Shown: in pieces, positions 17,294-31,796 of the stretch
Position numbering within the stretch: position 1 is the stretch's first letter
How the letters are laid out: each line of letters begins with the position of its first letter
NCBI GenBank assembly: GCA_033675545.1
Contig: JAWDGP010000919.1
Location: 80,001-144,000 of the forward strand
Direction: 5' to 3'
DNA: 64,000 bases
Origin: Elysia crispata
Lineage: Eukaryota > Mollusca > Gastropoda > Plakobranchidae
Translations under genes and position numbers: made by a program
Notes under the pieces: model-generated
Databases searched by the model: none
What the model saw: the letters and a program-made list of their open reading frames with translations, nothing else
What the model was told of the DNA's origin: nothing

Positions 17294-17321
17294 GGGAAAC
17301 TTATTTATGAAACGGACCTCG
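17294..17321 (-). repeat. mariner terminal inverted repeat (right)
   Basis: 28 bp, the exact reverse complement of 15956-15983, followed by TA at 17322-17323. Confidence 0.97.
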
Positions 17322-17611
17322 TACTCCCGAAATTTTGAATGCTCAAAGGGCTTTGAGAATCATGCTTGGCTATCGTAATTTTTTATTTGATTTTCTGTTG
17401 TTTTTTTATTTTTTGTTTTAGTCAGATGTGGGGATAAGTTCCAGCTGATTTTGTTCGCAATTCTTATTTTTAATACCATTTTTTGCGGGAAAGGAAGCGA
17501 CAAAATATCCTGATATCCATAAGCTCGGGCCTTCTTCTGTTGAAATTCCCACGTGAACTTAGTAGAAAAAGATGCAACAGTTTCTCCAACCCACGTCAGT
17601 GGAACAGGTGC

Positions 17612-17612
<1 letters not shown>

Positions 17613-17699
<87 letters not shown>
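17613..17699 (+). repeat. (ATT)n microsatellite
   Basis: About 29 ATT units, nearly pure. Confidence 0.97.
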
Positions 17700-17703
<4 letters not shown>

Positions 17704-17983
17704 TGTTATCAATATTTTCAAAGAAACAGATTTAATATGTCCAACCTTATTAACCCTTTATATTTTTGTAGGGCGTGTATTTTTCTTTTATGAAAAGTTA
17801 ATCTTATGAAAACCACAAGGAAATCCCTTCTATTTCTCTATGCCTTTTTTTTTTTTTATTTAACCCAAACAAATATTTTCTCTCGGTAGCAATGTTATTA
17901 CATTTCATTTTGGGTGGGGCTTGCAAAAATGTTATAAAGTGGATTCCAAGTGGGTCCAAGTCTAGCTAACTTTGTCGCCAACA

Positions 17984-17985
<2 letters not shown>

Positions 17986-18028
<43 letters not shown>
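17986..18028 (+). repeat. (TA)n microsatellite
   Basis: About 21 TA units. Confidence 0.97.
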
Positions 18029-19138
<1,110 letters not shown>

Positions 19139-19544
19139 CCTCCCTCTCTATCTCACTCACTCACTCTCTCTCCAACGGTCTATTTATTTATCTATGTCTT
19201 TTTTCTCCTCTCATCCTCTTTCAAATATTTATCCATTATCTTTCTCTTTACACATCCATTTACTTTGATTACCTTAATATTGCTCTCATTTGCCCTCTCT
19301 CCACTATTGACTCAATCACACTGGTATGCTTGCCTGTCTCTGTGTGTTCGCATCTGTTTCTTCCTCTTTCTGTCTTTGTAGGTGTCTCTCACTCCGTCTC
19401 TCTCTCCCTCCCTCCCTCTCTCTCTCTCACTCTCTCTCTCTCTCTCTTTCTCTCCCTACCTTTCCTTTAGAAAAAAAATTCTGCTTCTTCTAATACAGCT
19501 AACGGCACGCCCCTTCCTCGCTAAAATTGCTCAAACCGTTTGTA

Positions 19545-19664
19545 ATCGTGTAAGATTGAAAAAGGTATATCGTGTAAGGTTGAAAAAAGTATATCGTGTA
19601 AGATTAAAAAAAGTATATCGTGTAAGATTGGAAAAGGTATATCGTGTAAGATTGAAAAAAGAAT
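19545..19664 (+). repeat. 24-bp minisatellite, 5 copies
   Basis: Five consecutive 24-bp units of atcgtgtaagattgaaaaag followed by gtat, with one to three substitutions each. The unit is eight codons long, so the frames read through as an eight-residue period; this is not taken as a protein. Confidence 0.96.
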
Positions 19665-19810
19665 ATCATTCTGTTGACAAATTTCGGTGGCGGAGACAAT
19701 TAAAACAATACAAAAAGAAAGCACTCGTCTAAGATGAGTAGGAAAAATGTCCAGGCTGTATCGAAACCTACGCCATCTTTGGCTGCGCCTGGGTTGTTCA
19801 CTCTGCTTCA

Positions 19811-19830
19811 CCCTGCCTGACGGAGGCTTG
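19811..19830 (+). repeat. SINE-tail-like motif
   Basis: ccctgcctgacggaggcttg matches 18 of 20 bases of 38002-38021, which lies at the end of a tRNA-headed SINE-like piece. No tRNA head was recognised upstream here, so it may be a 5'-truncated copy. Confidence 0.4.
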
Positions 19831-20142
19831 TTTGATCTGAGTAAGCATCTAAGTTCACACCATCTGTACGGATAAAAATCAGTTTATGTATCCATTTTTT
19901 CCTGCTATTAGTTGATTGAGAAAAGATATTCATACTTGTGTGTCTTTGTATGCCTTCTTTTCACACTTTTCTTTCTTTTTCATTTCTTGTCTTCTACATT
20001 CTTATAAAAAAATACTCAAAGTGTCTTCAAAGTCCAGTCTTTAGCGCATTTTACTCTTTTAAGATGAATCCTTGTAGATATTGGGTATACTCTTTCACTT
20101 TATTTATAGAAAAGTCCTTAGCTCTTTGCTTTCATTTGTAGA

Positions 20143-20202
<60 letters not shown>
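20143..20202 (+). repeat. (GT)n-(GA)n compound microsatellite
   Basis: About 10 GT units pass directly into about 20 GA units. Confidence 0.97.
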
Positions 20203-20204
<2 letters not shown>

Positions 20205-20318
20205 CAGAAAGATAGGCAGACGACGTATAAACAGGTTGAGACAGAGAAATTACGTGGAAGACCTAGATAAAGAGATAGATGGTGATGATAGCCAAGGGAA
20301 GAGAGATAGAGACAGGTT

Positions 20319-20322
20319 CACG

Positions 20323-20356
<34 letters not shown>
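20319..20356 (+). repeat. (CG)n-(CA)n alternating purine-pyrimidine tract
   Basis: About five CG units followed by about 13 CA units. This uninterrupted alternating tract is the type able to adopt Z-DNA. Confidence 0.9.
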
Positions 20357-20792
20357 AGCGTCTTGACGTCACCAGACAACCATTACAGTGTATATTGTTT
20401 GTCTTTAAAAGCCCAGCACTAAAGTTAACGACCGTGGAGCAATTCCGTTTGTCACATAGGGTGAGCCAGCCACAGCAGCCAGTGCAGTCCCTCGCGCTTT
20501 CAGACGATGTCGTGTCTTCCGTCGAGTATGATTTCCACGTTAGGTGATCGATGGAAAACCTCGAGATCCATTTACATACACTTTCTCTCCAGATTCTGTA
20601 GATTGTGGATGATAATACAGCGTGTGTGAGCGTGTGGGTGAGTGAAATCGAAAACGTGTGAGTGGAATTAGGTTTGTCACTCGTAAAGCCTCGGCTGCGC
20701 GTTGTCTGTCTAGCGCGAGTCAGCTCGACTGGCACCGACATGCACAATCAAATATGTAATACTGGATGGATTAATAGGATGAGAAGAGAAGA

Positions 20793-20803
20793 GGAGAGGG
20801 AGG

Positions 20804-20891
<88 letters not shown>
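20793..20891 (+). repeat. (GA)n microsatellite
   Basis: About 41 pure GA units (20809-20890) after a GAGG/GGGA lead-in. Confidence 0.97.
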
Positions 20892-20893
<2 letters not shown>

Positions 20894-21197
20894 AGGTTAG
20901 GCTGGGCTTAGAGAGACTTGGTGGATGGATAATGTTGTGGTTGCTAAGCTGTGATTCTCTTCTTACGGGTTGTAAGCAGCTCGACTTGAAAATAGGGGGG
21001 AGGAGGTAGGTATGGAGGGCATTTAGGCTTAGCTCTGCGTAGAAATAATCGAGACGATGATAATCATGGTCGGTAAAAATTGATGGATCGGATGCGATGA
21101 TTACTATTCTTTGTGCGGTAATTCTTTGCAAGAGAGTTCTCTGCTTGTCAAAATGACAGACGAAGAAATTGTTCATGCGAAATGATCACGAGAGGAG

Positions 21198-21355
21198 GAC
21201 GAACAAGAAGGATAAGAAGCAGAAAAAAAAGAGCAAGAAAAAGAAGAATATGAATAAGAAGAACGAGAAGAAGAAGAAGAAGAAGAGAAAGAGGAAACGA
21301 GAACGAGAAGGAGGAGGAGAAGACAGATAACAAGAAGAAATAGAAGATAGGAACA
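21198..21355 (+). repeat. Degenerate (GAA)n purine-rich tract
   Basis: About 160 bp of almost only A and G, with a core of GAA units near 21260-21290. The minus-strand Ser/Leu-rich frames over it are compositional. Confidence 0.85.
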
Positions 21356-21419
21356 AAAAACAGGGTTTGTATAGCAAGAAGAAAATATCTGAAAATTTGC
21401 TTTTTGGTTAATTGTCACG

Positions 21420-21664
21420 TTGACTTATTTGCAATTAACATGTGAGAGCGAATTTTTATTATGCCACAAAAAAAAGAAAGGAGTCATCAATACACAAAGA
21501 TGTGAAGTAATTAGAACAGGACTGGTATGCTATACTGTTAGTCTTTTGAGTGAGGAAGATAAAGACAGCGTTTTATTATTATGGCCATAATCTCATTTTC
21601 TTCTTAGGCGTATGGAAGAAAGCGGTAGAGAAAACGCTGAAAAAGTTTTTGCTCTTTCGGTTTT

Positions 21665-21696
<32 letters not shown>

Positions 21697-23048
21697 TTTT
21701 AAATTGTAAACTATGGTGGTTAGCACAGTTTGCATAAATAAGGCTATGAAAGTTAGCAAAAGGGCAGCTGGTTAGATTGTTGAAGATTGATTTGTATAAT
21801 TTGATTTAATTTTTTTCTATAACTTCAGTCACCTTGCTTGCTTAAATTTGATCTTAGTGTTTGTCATGTTTAATAAACGGAAGAGGACAGCTTGTGCCTG
21901 AAGTAGCCCTTGTTTTTCAGGTGTTGTTTTTTTTTTTTTTAATTGTGAAGGACCATCAATGCAAAATTAATGAGGTACCTGATTATAATTGGACCTAGCT
22001 ACAGATCAGTAACATTTCCTGATTAAACTGCACAGTACAGTAGAATACTCTGTGTGTCAAACCGAAATTCTCTGGAATGTTAGTTAAAACGTAATGCCCT
22101 TCAGTCGAGGTAAGGAATATTGCAAGAGAAAAAGGCTGGGTGCAAATTTGGACCCATAACCATTACGTTTAGCCATCGATTTTGTTGTTTGTTTGTTTTT
22201 TTTGTTTTATTTTTTTTTAAACCGACTTTGGCTCAATAATGTTTTGCTGTATTTTGCGTTTAATATGGTAATTTGTAAAGGAAAACGGCACTTTTAAAAT
22301 TTATAACCATCTTTAAGCATGCACTCTTGTTTTAAACGTTTTACCTTCGGCTTTCGTGATTGTATGGAGAAGAGTTGAAAGTCGTATCTGTGCGGCATTC
22401 ACCGAAGCATTGAACTTCGATCTCGAAGAACAAATCACGGGCTGCAAATAGACCCCCTATTTTGCGCAGTTATTTCGACTTGACTGGTAGTCTGAAAGTG
22501 AATTTTTGCTTGAGGTATAATCTTTGTGCTGTTATAGAAGAAATGATTTGCGAGCATTGAAGATGGAGTCGAAACAGTGGTATCGATCCAGTGAAGTTTG
22601 TTTCAACAGACCGCTACTGTCTCTTTGAATGAGAGAGTGTCGTCATGTTTTGTGCCAATAATTCCGTCAAGTTTTGTGTCACGGCCTTGCCCTTTTGCAA
22701 AGCGATCCACGATTGATTTCTGTTAAGAAAGGTCAAAAGGTGATCGTGGTGAATAACAGGGACATGTTTTTTTTTTTTTTTTTGTTGTTGTTTTTTTTTT
22801 TTCAAAAGTGCCTCAAAGGGCGAATAAAACATATTATCATGTACTATAACTCTTAGCTGCTCGTATAAAATTTTTGTAGTGTGCATGTTTACAATAATGA
22901 TTGCTGTACAAACGGTGGACAGTGCGAGAAAACGTATGTAACGCTTTCATCTAACATGTCTTAACTTCAATCTGGGCTGAGAGGATCATTTTGTAAATCG
23001 ATGTGCCAAACATGCATTGGATGAGTCATCCCTACAAGGCGGCTTGTT

Positions 23049-23050
<2 letters not shown>
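21420..23050. other. AT-rich intronic DNA without a recognised gene
   Basis: T-runs at 21661-21698, 21928-21941 and 22768-22801, and short frames. No tRNA-like or transposon features were seen. Confidence 0.55.
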
Positions 23051-23097
<47 letters not shown>

Positions 23098-23248
23098 GGA
23101 AGAGTGAGAGAGGGAGAGAAAGGGGGAGGGGGGCAAAGAGAGAGGAAGAGAGATGGAGAGAGAGAGGGAGGGAGAGGGAGAGAGAGAGAGCAAGAGTGAG
23201 AGAGGGGGAGAGAGAAATGGAGAAAGAGAGAGGAAGGGAGAGAGAGCT
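23051..23248 (+). repeat. (GA)n microsatellite with a degenerate GA-rich extension
   Basis: About 22 pure GA units, then about 155 bp of purine-only GAGG/GGGA variants. Confidence 0.93.
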
Positions 23249-24120
<872 letters not shown>

Positions 24121-24828
24121 TCTCTTTTTCTCTTTCTCTCTTTCCATGAAAGATAATATGTGTGGTCCGCTTGCCAAATTAATGCTTCAACTTTTTCGAT
24201 AATCAAAATATAATGATAAAAGAATGAAACTCTGAGATACTGCTGACTGCATCATTTTTTTTAAAGAAAACAACCAATATACCTGAAAATCTATTAGCGC
24301 AAATCTTGAGAATCAAAAGGGTCGATGCGTTACTTTTCAGATTGGATAAGACTGAGCTGGACTATAAAATTTAAGCTAAGAAGGATAAATAAATTAGAGT
24401 TATGATTTTTACAGTGGTTAATAACATATCCTTGACAGAATGAATCAGTTCAAACTTGTTTATTCCTGCTTTTATTTTTTCTTAATGAGTTATATTAGAA
24501 TATCAGGGGATAATAGCACAATGTTAGCTTTACAAATTAGCCAAAGAGATCTTATTAAAGTTCTACATTTTACAAATTATATTTATGATACTGGAATACA
24601 TAATAAAATTGTATATTTTGGGACGATTTAGAATTAACAAGGGAGGCTGCCATGCGCCTAAGAGTTGGCGAAGATAAATATTCAGGGGTTATTTCCCATG
24701 GATTGTCCAAGAACGCGGAAAATCGCAATACTTTTTTTTCCCACCGTACTTCGTTCTTTTTTGCCGCCCAACCCCTTCCCTCACACATATCACACATTCA
24801 TTTATACCCGCATGCAAGTTCACGTTTT

Positions 24829-25029
<201 letters not shown>

Positions 25030-25069
25030 ATTTTTTTCTGATTTAGAAAAAAAATATTATAAATTGCTC

Positions 25070-25155
25070 CTTTTGGCGAAGGGGTATAGTGCCTGGGTTA
25101 GCAATACATCCAAGATGAGAGTGTGTGTGTGAGTTCGAATCTGGCGCTGTCCAAA
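25070..25155 (+). repeat. tRNA-like SINE head
   Basis: ggcgaaggggtatagtgcc (box-A-like) and gagttcgaatctgg (box-B-like) lie about 45 bp apart, followed by an A-run at 25153. A tRNA gene is unlikely because the acceptor arms do not pair and a GT-rich insert replaces the variable region. Confidence 0.5.
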
Positions 25156-25247
25156 AAAAAAAAAAAGATAGCAGGGAGACATCTGGGATTACCTAGGTGT
25201 GGTCCTCTTAGAGTGTCAAAAGTGAAGGGCCAAAACACTTGCTATAA

Positions 25248-25261
25248 GGGGGGGGGGGGGG
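25248..25261 (+). repeat. Poly-G run
   Basis: About 14 consecutive Gs. Confidence 0.9.
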
Positions 25262-25836
25262 GATTCTTCTCTGTAAATTCACTATTATCTAGTTCCCCAA
25301 CGAGTTTCTACTTACTCCATATCAATAATAAAGATTTCCGTATTTGTGCCGAAAAAAAAAAATAGATTCTTATTCAAGTATGCATGTGATCTTGCAGTTT
25401 GAGAAATAACCTTGAAATTCATAGTGACGGTCAGTCTTGAGTTCAACCGATGCCAACGCTAACAGGAATCCTTAACTATGCGCTGCCTTACTGGCGCTAC
25501 ATCCCCACTATATTGCCTGCTTAAAGCAATTGTAATACTTTGAGAAAAAAAATGTGCTTATGCGGTTAATCTATCTTGGACTATTAGTCTTTGTACACGT
25601 GAGCATTTTTTCAGAGGTTCTTAAAAAGTAATTACAATACTCAGAATATTCCCTGCTCTTATCTCCATGAAACTTTGATTAACGCTGAAGTTGAGATTCG
25701 GTAACCTAAATGAATTCTGATAAAGGGCATCGTGTAGGATGTCTACACTGACAGCTGTTCTCGAAGGTGTAGGATCTCTTCAGTTACTGATGCCCGACGG
25801 TTGCTCTGCAATACGTCTAAAGTTTTCAATGACTGT

Positions 25837-26470
25837 TGCGTGTGAGGAATATCTTCAGTGACTTGCGTGTGTGGGATGTCTTCAGTAACTGTTGCGTGTG
25901 GGATGTCTTCAGTAACTGTTGATTGTGTGGGATATCTTCAGTAACTGTTGCTTGTGTGGGAGATATCTTCAGTAACTGTTGCTTATATGCGATGTCTTCA
26001 GTGACTGTTGCTTGTGTGGGATATCTTCAGTAACTGTTGCCTGTGTGGGATATCTATAGTGACTGTTGCTTGTGTGAGATATCTTCAGCGACTGTTGCGT
26101 GTGCGTGATATCTTCAGTAACTGTTGCTTGTGTGGGATATCATGAGTAACTGTTGCTTGTGTGTGATATCTTCAGTAACTGTTGCGTGTATGGGATATCT
26201 TCAGTGACTGTTGCTTGTGTGGGATATCTTCAGTGACTGTTGCTTGTGTGGGATATCTTCAGTGACTGTTGCTTGTGTGGGATATCTTCAGTGACTGTTG
26301 CGTGTGCGGGATATCTTCAGTGACTGTTGCTTGTGTGGGATATCTTCAGTAACTGTTGCTTGTGTGAGATTTTCAGTGACTGTTGCTTGTGTGGGATATC
26401 TTCAGTAACTATTGCTAGTGTGGGATGTCTTCAGTAACTCTTGCTTGAGTGGGATGTCTTCGGTGACGTT
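25837..26470 (+). repeat. 29-bp minisatellite, about 22-23 copies
   Basis: Head-to-tail units of ttcagtgactgttgcttgtg followed by tgggatatc. Variants include tgact/taact, gctt/gcgt and gatatc/gatgtc. Inner copies at 26180-26290 are nearly identical, edge copies more diverged, and a decayed unit may begin near 25775. Most copies keep the GATATC palindrome. The array ends about 215 bp before exon 2. Confidence 0.96.
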
Positions 26471-26640
26471 TGTCTTCATAAACTTATCAGGCGTAATCGT
26501 GATGATCCGTGGCTAATTATACTGTTTCTGGCTGCCTCCATGGCTTTTGTATGACCAGGTGAAGTACATGTACCTCATAACCTCTTTCTGATATCATTTT
26601 TTCTTTCAACCTTTAATATCTACACACATATCCCAGAGCT

Positions 26641-26684
26641 ATGCTTAACTCGATTTTTTTATTCCTATGTCGATCATTCCTCAG
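26641..26684 (+). promoter_or_regulatory. 3' splice-site region of PRKD exon 2
   Basis: T-rich stretch (cgatttttttattcc) and the final pyrimidine-rich cattcctcag before FPEHGF. Confidence 0.8.
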
Positions 26685-26823
26685 TTTCCAGAGCATGGTT
26701 TCTATAACACAGTGGACAAGATTTTGCTGTTCCGCCATGATGCCAGCGATGGCAACATTCTACGGAAAATCACGTCTCCTACTGAAGTCAAAGAGGGATG
26801 TCTGGTGGAAGTCGTGTTATCAG
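26685..26823 (+). CDS. PRKD: Protein kinase D homologue, coding exon 2 (rest of ubiquitin-like domain)
   Basis: This 139-bp exon continues the domain begun 26.5 kb upstream. It reads FPEHGFYNTVDKILLFRHD, then a variable stretch, then EGCLVEVVLS. These are the conserved PRKD signatures 'FPE.GF...DKILLFRHD' and 'EG.L(V/I)EVVLS'. It follows a pyrimidine-containing acceptor ending cattcctcag (26675-26684) and stops at TCAG|GTAAGG (26823/26824). It carries 46 codons plus one base, so the next intron is phase 1. No stop occurs in this frame within the exon. An overlapping 108-codon open frame in another register is a shadow. The ubiquitin-like domain dimerises the kinase in known family members; that role is inferred here from homology. 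Confidence 0.93.
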
Positions 26824-27130
26824 GTAAGGTATTGTAAGCCAATTCCAACACTAACTAAGATGAGCGTGACCACAGCTTTAACTTTTTTGTTTTTAGCTTT
26901 TTCAATAAGATGGGCCATTACCACATTTAAAACCATGTACGAAATTATTATACAAAATAACTTCTAATATTGTTGTTTGTAATCTGTTCATATAATAATA
27001 AATTCTACAAGACGGTCGAGATTTGCTGGTAGCGTTTGATTTTATGCCGTCATTCTCACTACGATGTCATATTTAATTTTTGTACAGATGGTATTTGAGT
27101 AATGCAGTTTTTTCTCACAATGACATGTCC

Positions 27131-27180
27131 CAACTCCTACCCCCCCCCCCCTTTTTTTTTTTTCCCCCATTTTTTTTTTA
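27131..27180 (+). repeat. C-run/T-run low-complexity patch
   Basis: About 10-13 Cs followed by T-runs. Confidence 0.85.
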
Positions 27181-27435
27181 GACTTTTTAAAAATAACTGA
27201 TACCGTATTATTATATCAAATCATTTTCACCCATTTGCGTCTTTGGATTCTTAAAAAAAAATTTTTAATGAACATTTGGTGTATGCCTGAACAACAATAC
27301 ACACCGATAACTTTCGGTAATCCTCAATGGTTACAGCTGTTGTTTTTTTTTTTTTTTTTTTTTTTTATGATTTACCAAACTTTCTGGTCACCTTCATATC
27401 ATAATACCTGAATGTTACGCTCAGTGCAAGCATAA

Positions 27436-27581
<146 letters not shown>

Positions 27582-27599
27582 ATATAGATATAGAGTCGG

Positions 27600-29357
27600 A
27601 GCGGAGAAAATTAATGGCTCTTTCCATAACACGTGACCTCCCATGGAGGCCGTTTGCATTTCCTATACGTCATTGGGATTTCCCGTCATCCTCCCGATAT
27701 ATTTGGAATACTCAATTTCTCCGCAGGAACACTCCTCGATTTGGGCAGCTGGTACTCACGAATCCTCTTCAGGAAAATAAATGACCAAATTAGTTGGTTA
27801 CTATTTTTAGCCGCCGAGGTTTTCGGAAGATTCAAATCTCCTGACGGTTGGGATTTCGAAATATCAAACCTCTGATGACATCTTGCGTGAGCTTTGGTCT
27901 TGTGTACTTTTGTACATGTTGTCCAAGATTTTAATTCTTTTAGTTCCCTTCATTTTTTTTTATTTATTTATTTGCTTACAGTTTTTTTTTTTGTTTTTTT
28001 TTTTAACTTTGAAACGTATTTCAAAATGTGAAGCCATTCTTATGATATGGATATTCCTATCACTCGATGTGCTGTGAGAGATCATCACTTGCTACAGTCT
28101 CATTCTATCTGATGGGTCACAATGACACTGCCACACGCGGTTCTGTAATCTTTAATTAGAGCCCAGATCACAAGCTAGCCTGTCACCAGGATCCTCTTAC
28201 AAGCAACGCCACGGCAATGGGGAAGATTAGCTCTACAAGTGGAGGCTTATTAAAGTCATCTCGCTCCATAAGCGAAGACTTATTAAAGTCCAAATATCTA
28301 AGCCCGTGCCTGACATATTACCGAATGAATAAGTATATCGTAAAACCAGATTGGTTCAGAGCGACTTAGCAATATTGGTACATTAAGAGAAAACTTGATA
28401 GCAGAGCTCTAACAACACATTTATTGAAGAGAAGTGCCGGGGACCAAGTAATTGACCACTATGGTATATATGTGACCAGGCCTAGCGTAGAACTAGTTAC
28501 CAACCTTTATTTACCGTCCGTCGTGAAACTTGAGTGCACTTACTGACACTAAAAGCTTCTGGTGCGTAAATCGCGCGCGTGCCTCGGTGGTTTTTTTTTT
28601 TCTTAAATACAACGAGAGCTTCCAACATCACTGCCGTCCATTTTGCTTTCACCGCAGACGCCTATTTCAATATAGTCGTCCTTGATACTACTCCAAGTTT
28701 GGTCATACCTGTCGGACATAATGGTTTTCTAGAATTGAAAACGCTCTAGACGATCGACATTTCTTTTTGTGTATGTATTTTTCAAAATTAAAAACCGGCG
28801 TTTCTGTGACTTCTCTGCCGATTCATATTGTGTTCGCTTCGAAGGTGAAAATTCCTTAAGGAGGAGGAGAAGAAAGGATGAAAAAAGAGAAAATAAGAAA
28901 AAGGAAGAAGAAGGAGGGGTAAAAAAAAAATAGAAAAAAGTGATTAGTAACTCTCACACTGACATTGATCGCAACTGAGGTGATCATCCTTTCTTCAGCT
29001 AAATGAACTCAATAGAAAATATGTGCGTTGAAATTTCTTTTGAGGAAACAACGAGGGCTAAACTTCAATGGCATATAATTGATTATTAATGCACTACTTT
29101 TGTTTTGCTAAAGAGAGAAACAACGTCCAAAATCTGATGCATAGTTTACTATTACCTGAATATGTTTTGCCGGAAGAAATTATCTCACATCATGAAAATT
29201 TGATCCCACGAAAAAAAAAAAAAAAAAAACGTTTTTAAGGTCGCTAAATTTGAACTTGGAAAGGTTTATAAAGTGATCTTATTGATACATAATGAGTTGC
29301 CAGTTTCGGGAAGCACGTGACACCTGTGTTTGTTTACTTAGGCCGGTATTAATAAAT
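27600..29357. other. Intronic DNA without a recognised gene
   Basis: Contains a short direct repeat (gcttattaaagtc / acttattaaagtc near 28245 and 28270) and a purine-rich patch at 28860-28940. No coding exon was recognised. Confidence 0.5.
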
Positions 29358-29502
29358 GAGCAGAGGCTTCACGGTGGATCATAGCCGAGTAGAGGCTTCA
29401 CGATGGATCATAGCCGAGCAGAGGCTTCACGATGGATCATAGCCGAGCAGAGGCTTCACGATGGATCATAGCCGAGCAGAGGCTTCACGATGGATCATAG
29501 CC
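29358..29502 (+). repeat. 29-bp minisatellite, 5 copies
   Basis: Five exact-length units of gagcagaggcttcacgatgg followed by atcatagcc, with only two substitutions in the first two copies. It is unrelated in sequence to the 29-bp array at 25837. Confidence 0.98.
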
Positions 29503-29930
29503 GAGGCTGCGCAAGGAACAGGCCGAGTCACAAATTAATGGGCCGAGCAGCCGAAATAAACAAACCTTTGCAGTAAGCGTAAAAGAGAGCTATAACATTG
29601 AACAACTTGGCAAAGTTAGGACAGTTAGATATGTTTGTTGAGTTGACCTGTGGATTGAACTATAAGTGCGTTCTGAGCATATTATATTATGTGCGGCGTG
29701 TGTGTGTGTGTGGGTGTATGTGTAGATCTACCCATTTATCAGTTTACCGGTTAAACTGTCAAGCTATCGATTGATCTATCTCCCTGTCCTTCTTTCCACC
29801 TCGCCGATTTTCCTCTGTCTATCAGTATTTCTGGTGGTTGCCACGGAATCGCTTATTTGTAAATAAATCTTGACATTTATCTTTTTCAATCATTCTGTTT
29901 AATGATCTTTCGATTAATCTATCTATCTAG

Positions 29931-29935
<5 letters not shown>

Positions 29936-29997
<62 letters not shown>

Positions 29998-29998
29998 G
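29936..29998 (+). repeat. (AT)n-(AC)n compound microsatellite
   Basis: About 22 AT units then about 9 AC units. Confidence 0.97.
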
Positions 29999-29999
29999 A

Positions 30000-31020
30000 C
30001 ACATACACATACATTTCCTTATATCTTGAAAATAAGGCACTAGTCAATTATTGATAAAACATAGCGTGCAGACCTGGCCATAAAACTTTTTTTTTTTTTA
30101 TTCGCCAGATCTCTGTGCAAAAAGACAGACCTAGGGCAAATAACTTCTTCTTGTAAATATAGAGCAAATATTTATTATTTGACAAACCGGATAGGCCCCC
30201 ATTCCTCCTCAGATCATACGATCTGTGGTGTACGATATGTCGATGGTGAACTAATTTTAATTAAATAAAAAATATCGGCGGGGGCCAAAACAGCCCGCTA
30301 GACATAAAAGAGGCACACAAACATTACATGCGAATTCTTAAGGGGGCAGGCTGACTGGGGCAGACAAACAAAATATCCTGAGCAATCACGCGAAAATCAG
30401 GAGACAAAAAAAAAAATGAATTGTTGACAAAATATAGAGAGCCTGGGGCATCTTTGCCGAGCAACATCGACATTTTAATCTGGTCGTGTTCATTATTTTC
30501 GTCAAAGAATTTTACACTTTCCTCTTCGGCGGTTTCCGGAGCCGAACTCAACGTCAAGTGTCTGAGAGAAAAGTTTAAAACTAAAATAAATCAACTGCGG
30601 AATAGCTCGTATTTTTCATCCTCCCTCACCTCTCTTTTTTCCTCCCAAATTTATTTTAAAATTTCTGCTATCAAGTTAAGTCAGATGATAAAAGATCAAA
30701 AAGAAGAGGAATCGGAAAAATATGAATAAGCAAAGCAAGAAAGATTGAAGTACGAACGGCAAATGAGTTTCGGTCAAATCTAAGGGAAAAACAAAGACGT
30801 TTCTGTTTTATTTAATATTTGAGGGCTGTATCTTATTGTATGCAACATGAAGCGATGGGTGTAGAAAAGGCCTGAGGAGTCAATTCAGTTAGTAATGGTT
30901 CTTGAAAATGGACAGGCTTCATATTTTAATCATGATGGATTTTAAGCGTTGGAAAGGATAAATTCTGAAGATTTTGTACAAACGATTGTTGTTAAAAATA
31001 GCATTAATACCGGTACTTCT
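30000..31020. other. Intronic DNA without a recognised gene
   Basis: Short overlapping frames at 30324-30729 on both strands, no motif. Confidence 0.5.
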
Positions 31021-31021
31021 T

Positions 31022-31248
<227 letters not shown>

Positions 31249-31529
31249 TGCTGTTGTTATTGTGGTTATCGTTCTTTTTGTTAGTGTAGTCGTCGTTGCC
31301 GACGTCATTATCATCATTTAATTTCAATCCGATGAAACGTGTTATATTCTCAGCTAAATAAAAATTTGCGCCTACTGCCTTATTCCATATTTCGACGATC
31401 ACCTCCGCTAAAGATATAAACTTTCTACCTACGCCAATGACTGCTTTTGGGTTTTAACGCTGGGTTTGTGTAATTAGTTTCATCTTATCAGGTTCCAGGA
31501 GAATTCTCAACCCGAGATAGTGGCTTTCC

Positions 31530-31650
31530 GTGTGATTAAGGATAATTATGGTTGATTAGATGGGATCCAGCCCCATTACGAGATGATACAGTCTGGATTC
31601 GAATTCAAACCTGGCAAGTGTCAGTCCAACTCTCTCCCGACTGACGTCCT
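31530..31650 (-). repeat. tRNA-derived SINE-like copy (family A)
   Basis: The minus strand reads a tRNA-like head (GTCAGTCGGGAGAGAG ... gaattcgaatccag), then TGTATCATCTCGTAATGG, then CCCATCTAATCAACC. The latter two match the block after the head in the copy at 2592-2715 in order and spacing. Ends are approximate. Confidence 0.6.
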
Positions 31651-31796
31651 TTATCTTTGAGGGGTTGATGTGATAGTTCTCGCTCTGGAGAAGGCATTTT
31701 GTTGTTGATGTTGTTGTTGTTGTTGTTCTTTTTGTTGTTTTTTTTGTTTTTTGTTTTCTACAATTTTAATATTTAGCGCTTTTTTTTTCTTTTTTA

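Larger units (their letters stand above)
15956..17321 (-). mobile_element. mariner (Tc1/mariner, DD34D) DNA transposon, 1,366 bp
   Basis: A complete element bounded by perfect 28-bp terminal inverted repeats, cgaggtccgtttcataaata continuing with agtttccc. It is flanked by the TA target duplication (15954-15955 and 17322-17323). The TIR similarity continues imperfectly for about 15 bp further inward. It encodes one transposase on the minus strand, so it is antisense to the kinase gene. Length, TIRs, TA target and transposase all fit mariner. The perfect TIRs and single frameshift indicate a recent insertion. Confidence 0.96.

Noticed and set aside
20143-20747. 134-codon (+) and 165-codon (-) frames around the GT/GA and CG/CA repeats
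   Set aside because: They contain long microsatellite-encoded runs and overlap each other on opposite strands, with no recognised motif.
25070-25155. Functional tRNA gene
   Set aside because: Box A/B-like motifs are present, but the acceptor stem does not pair and a GT repeat disrupts the body; a SINE head is more likely.
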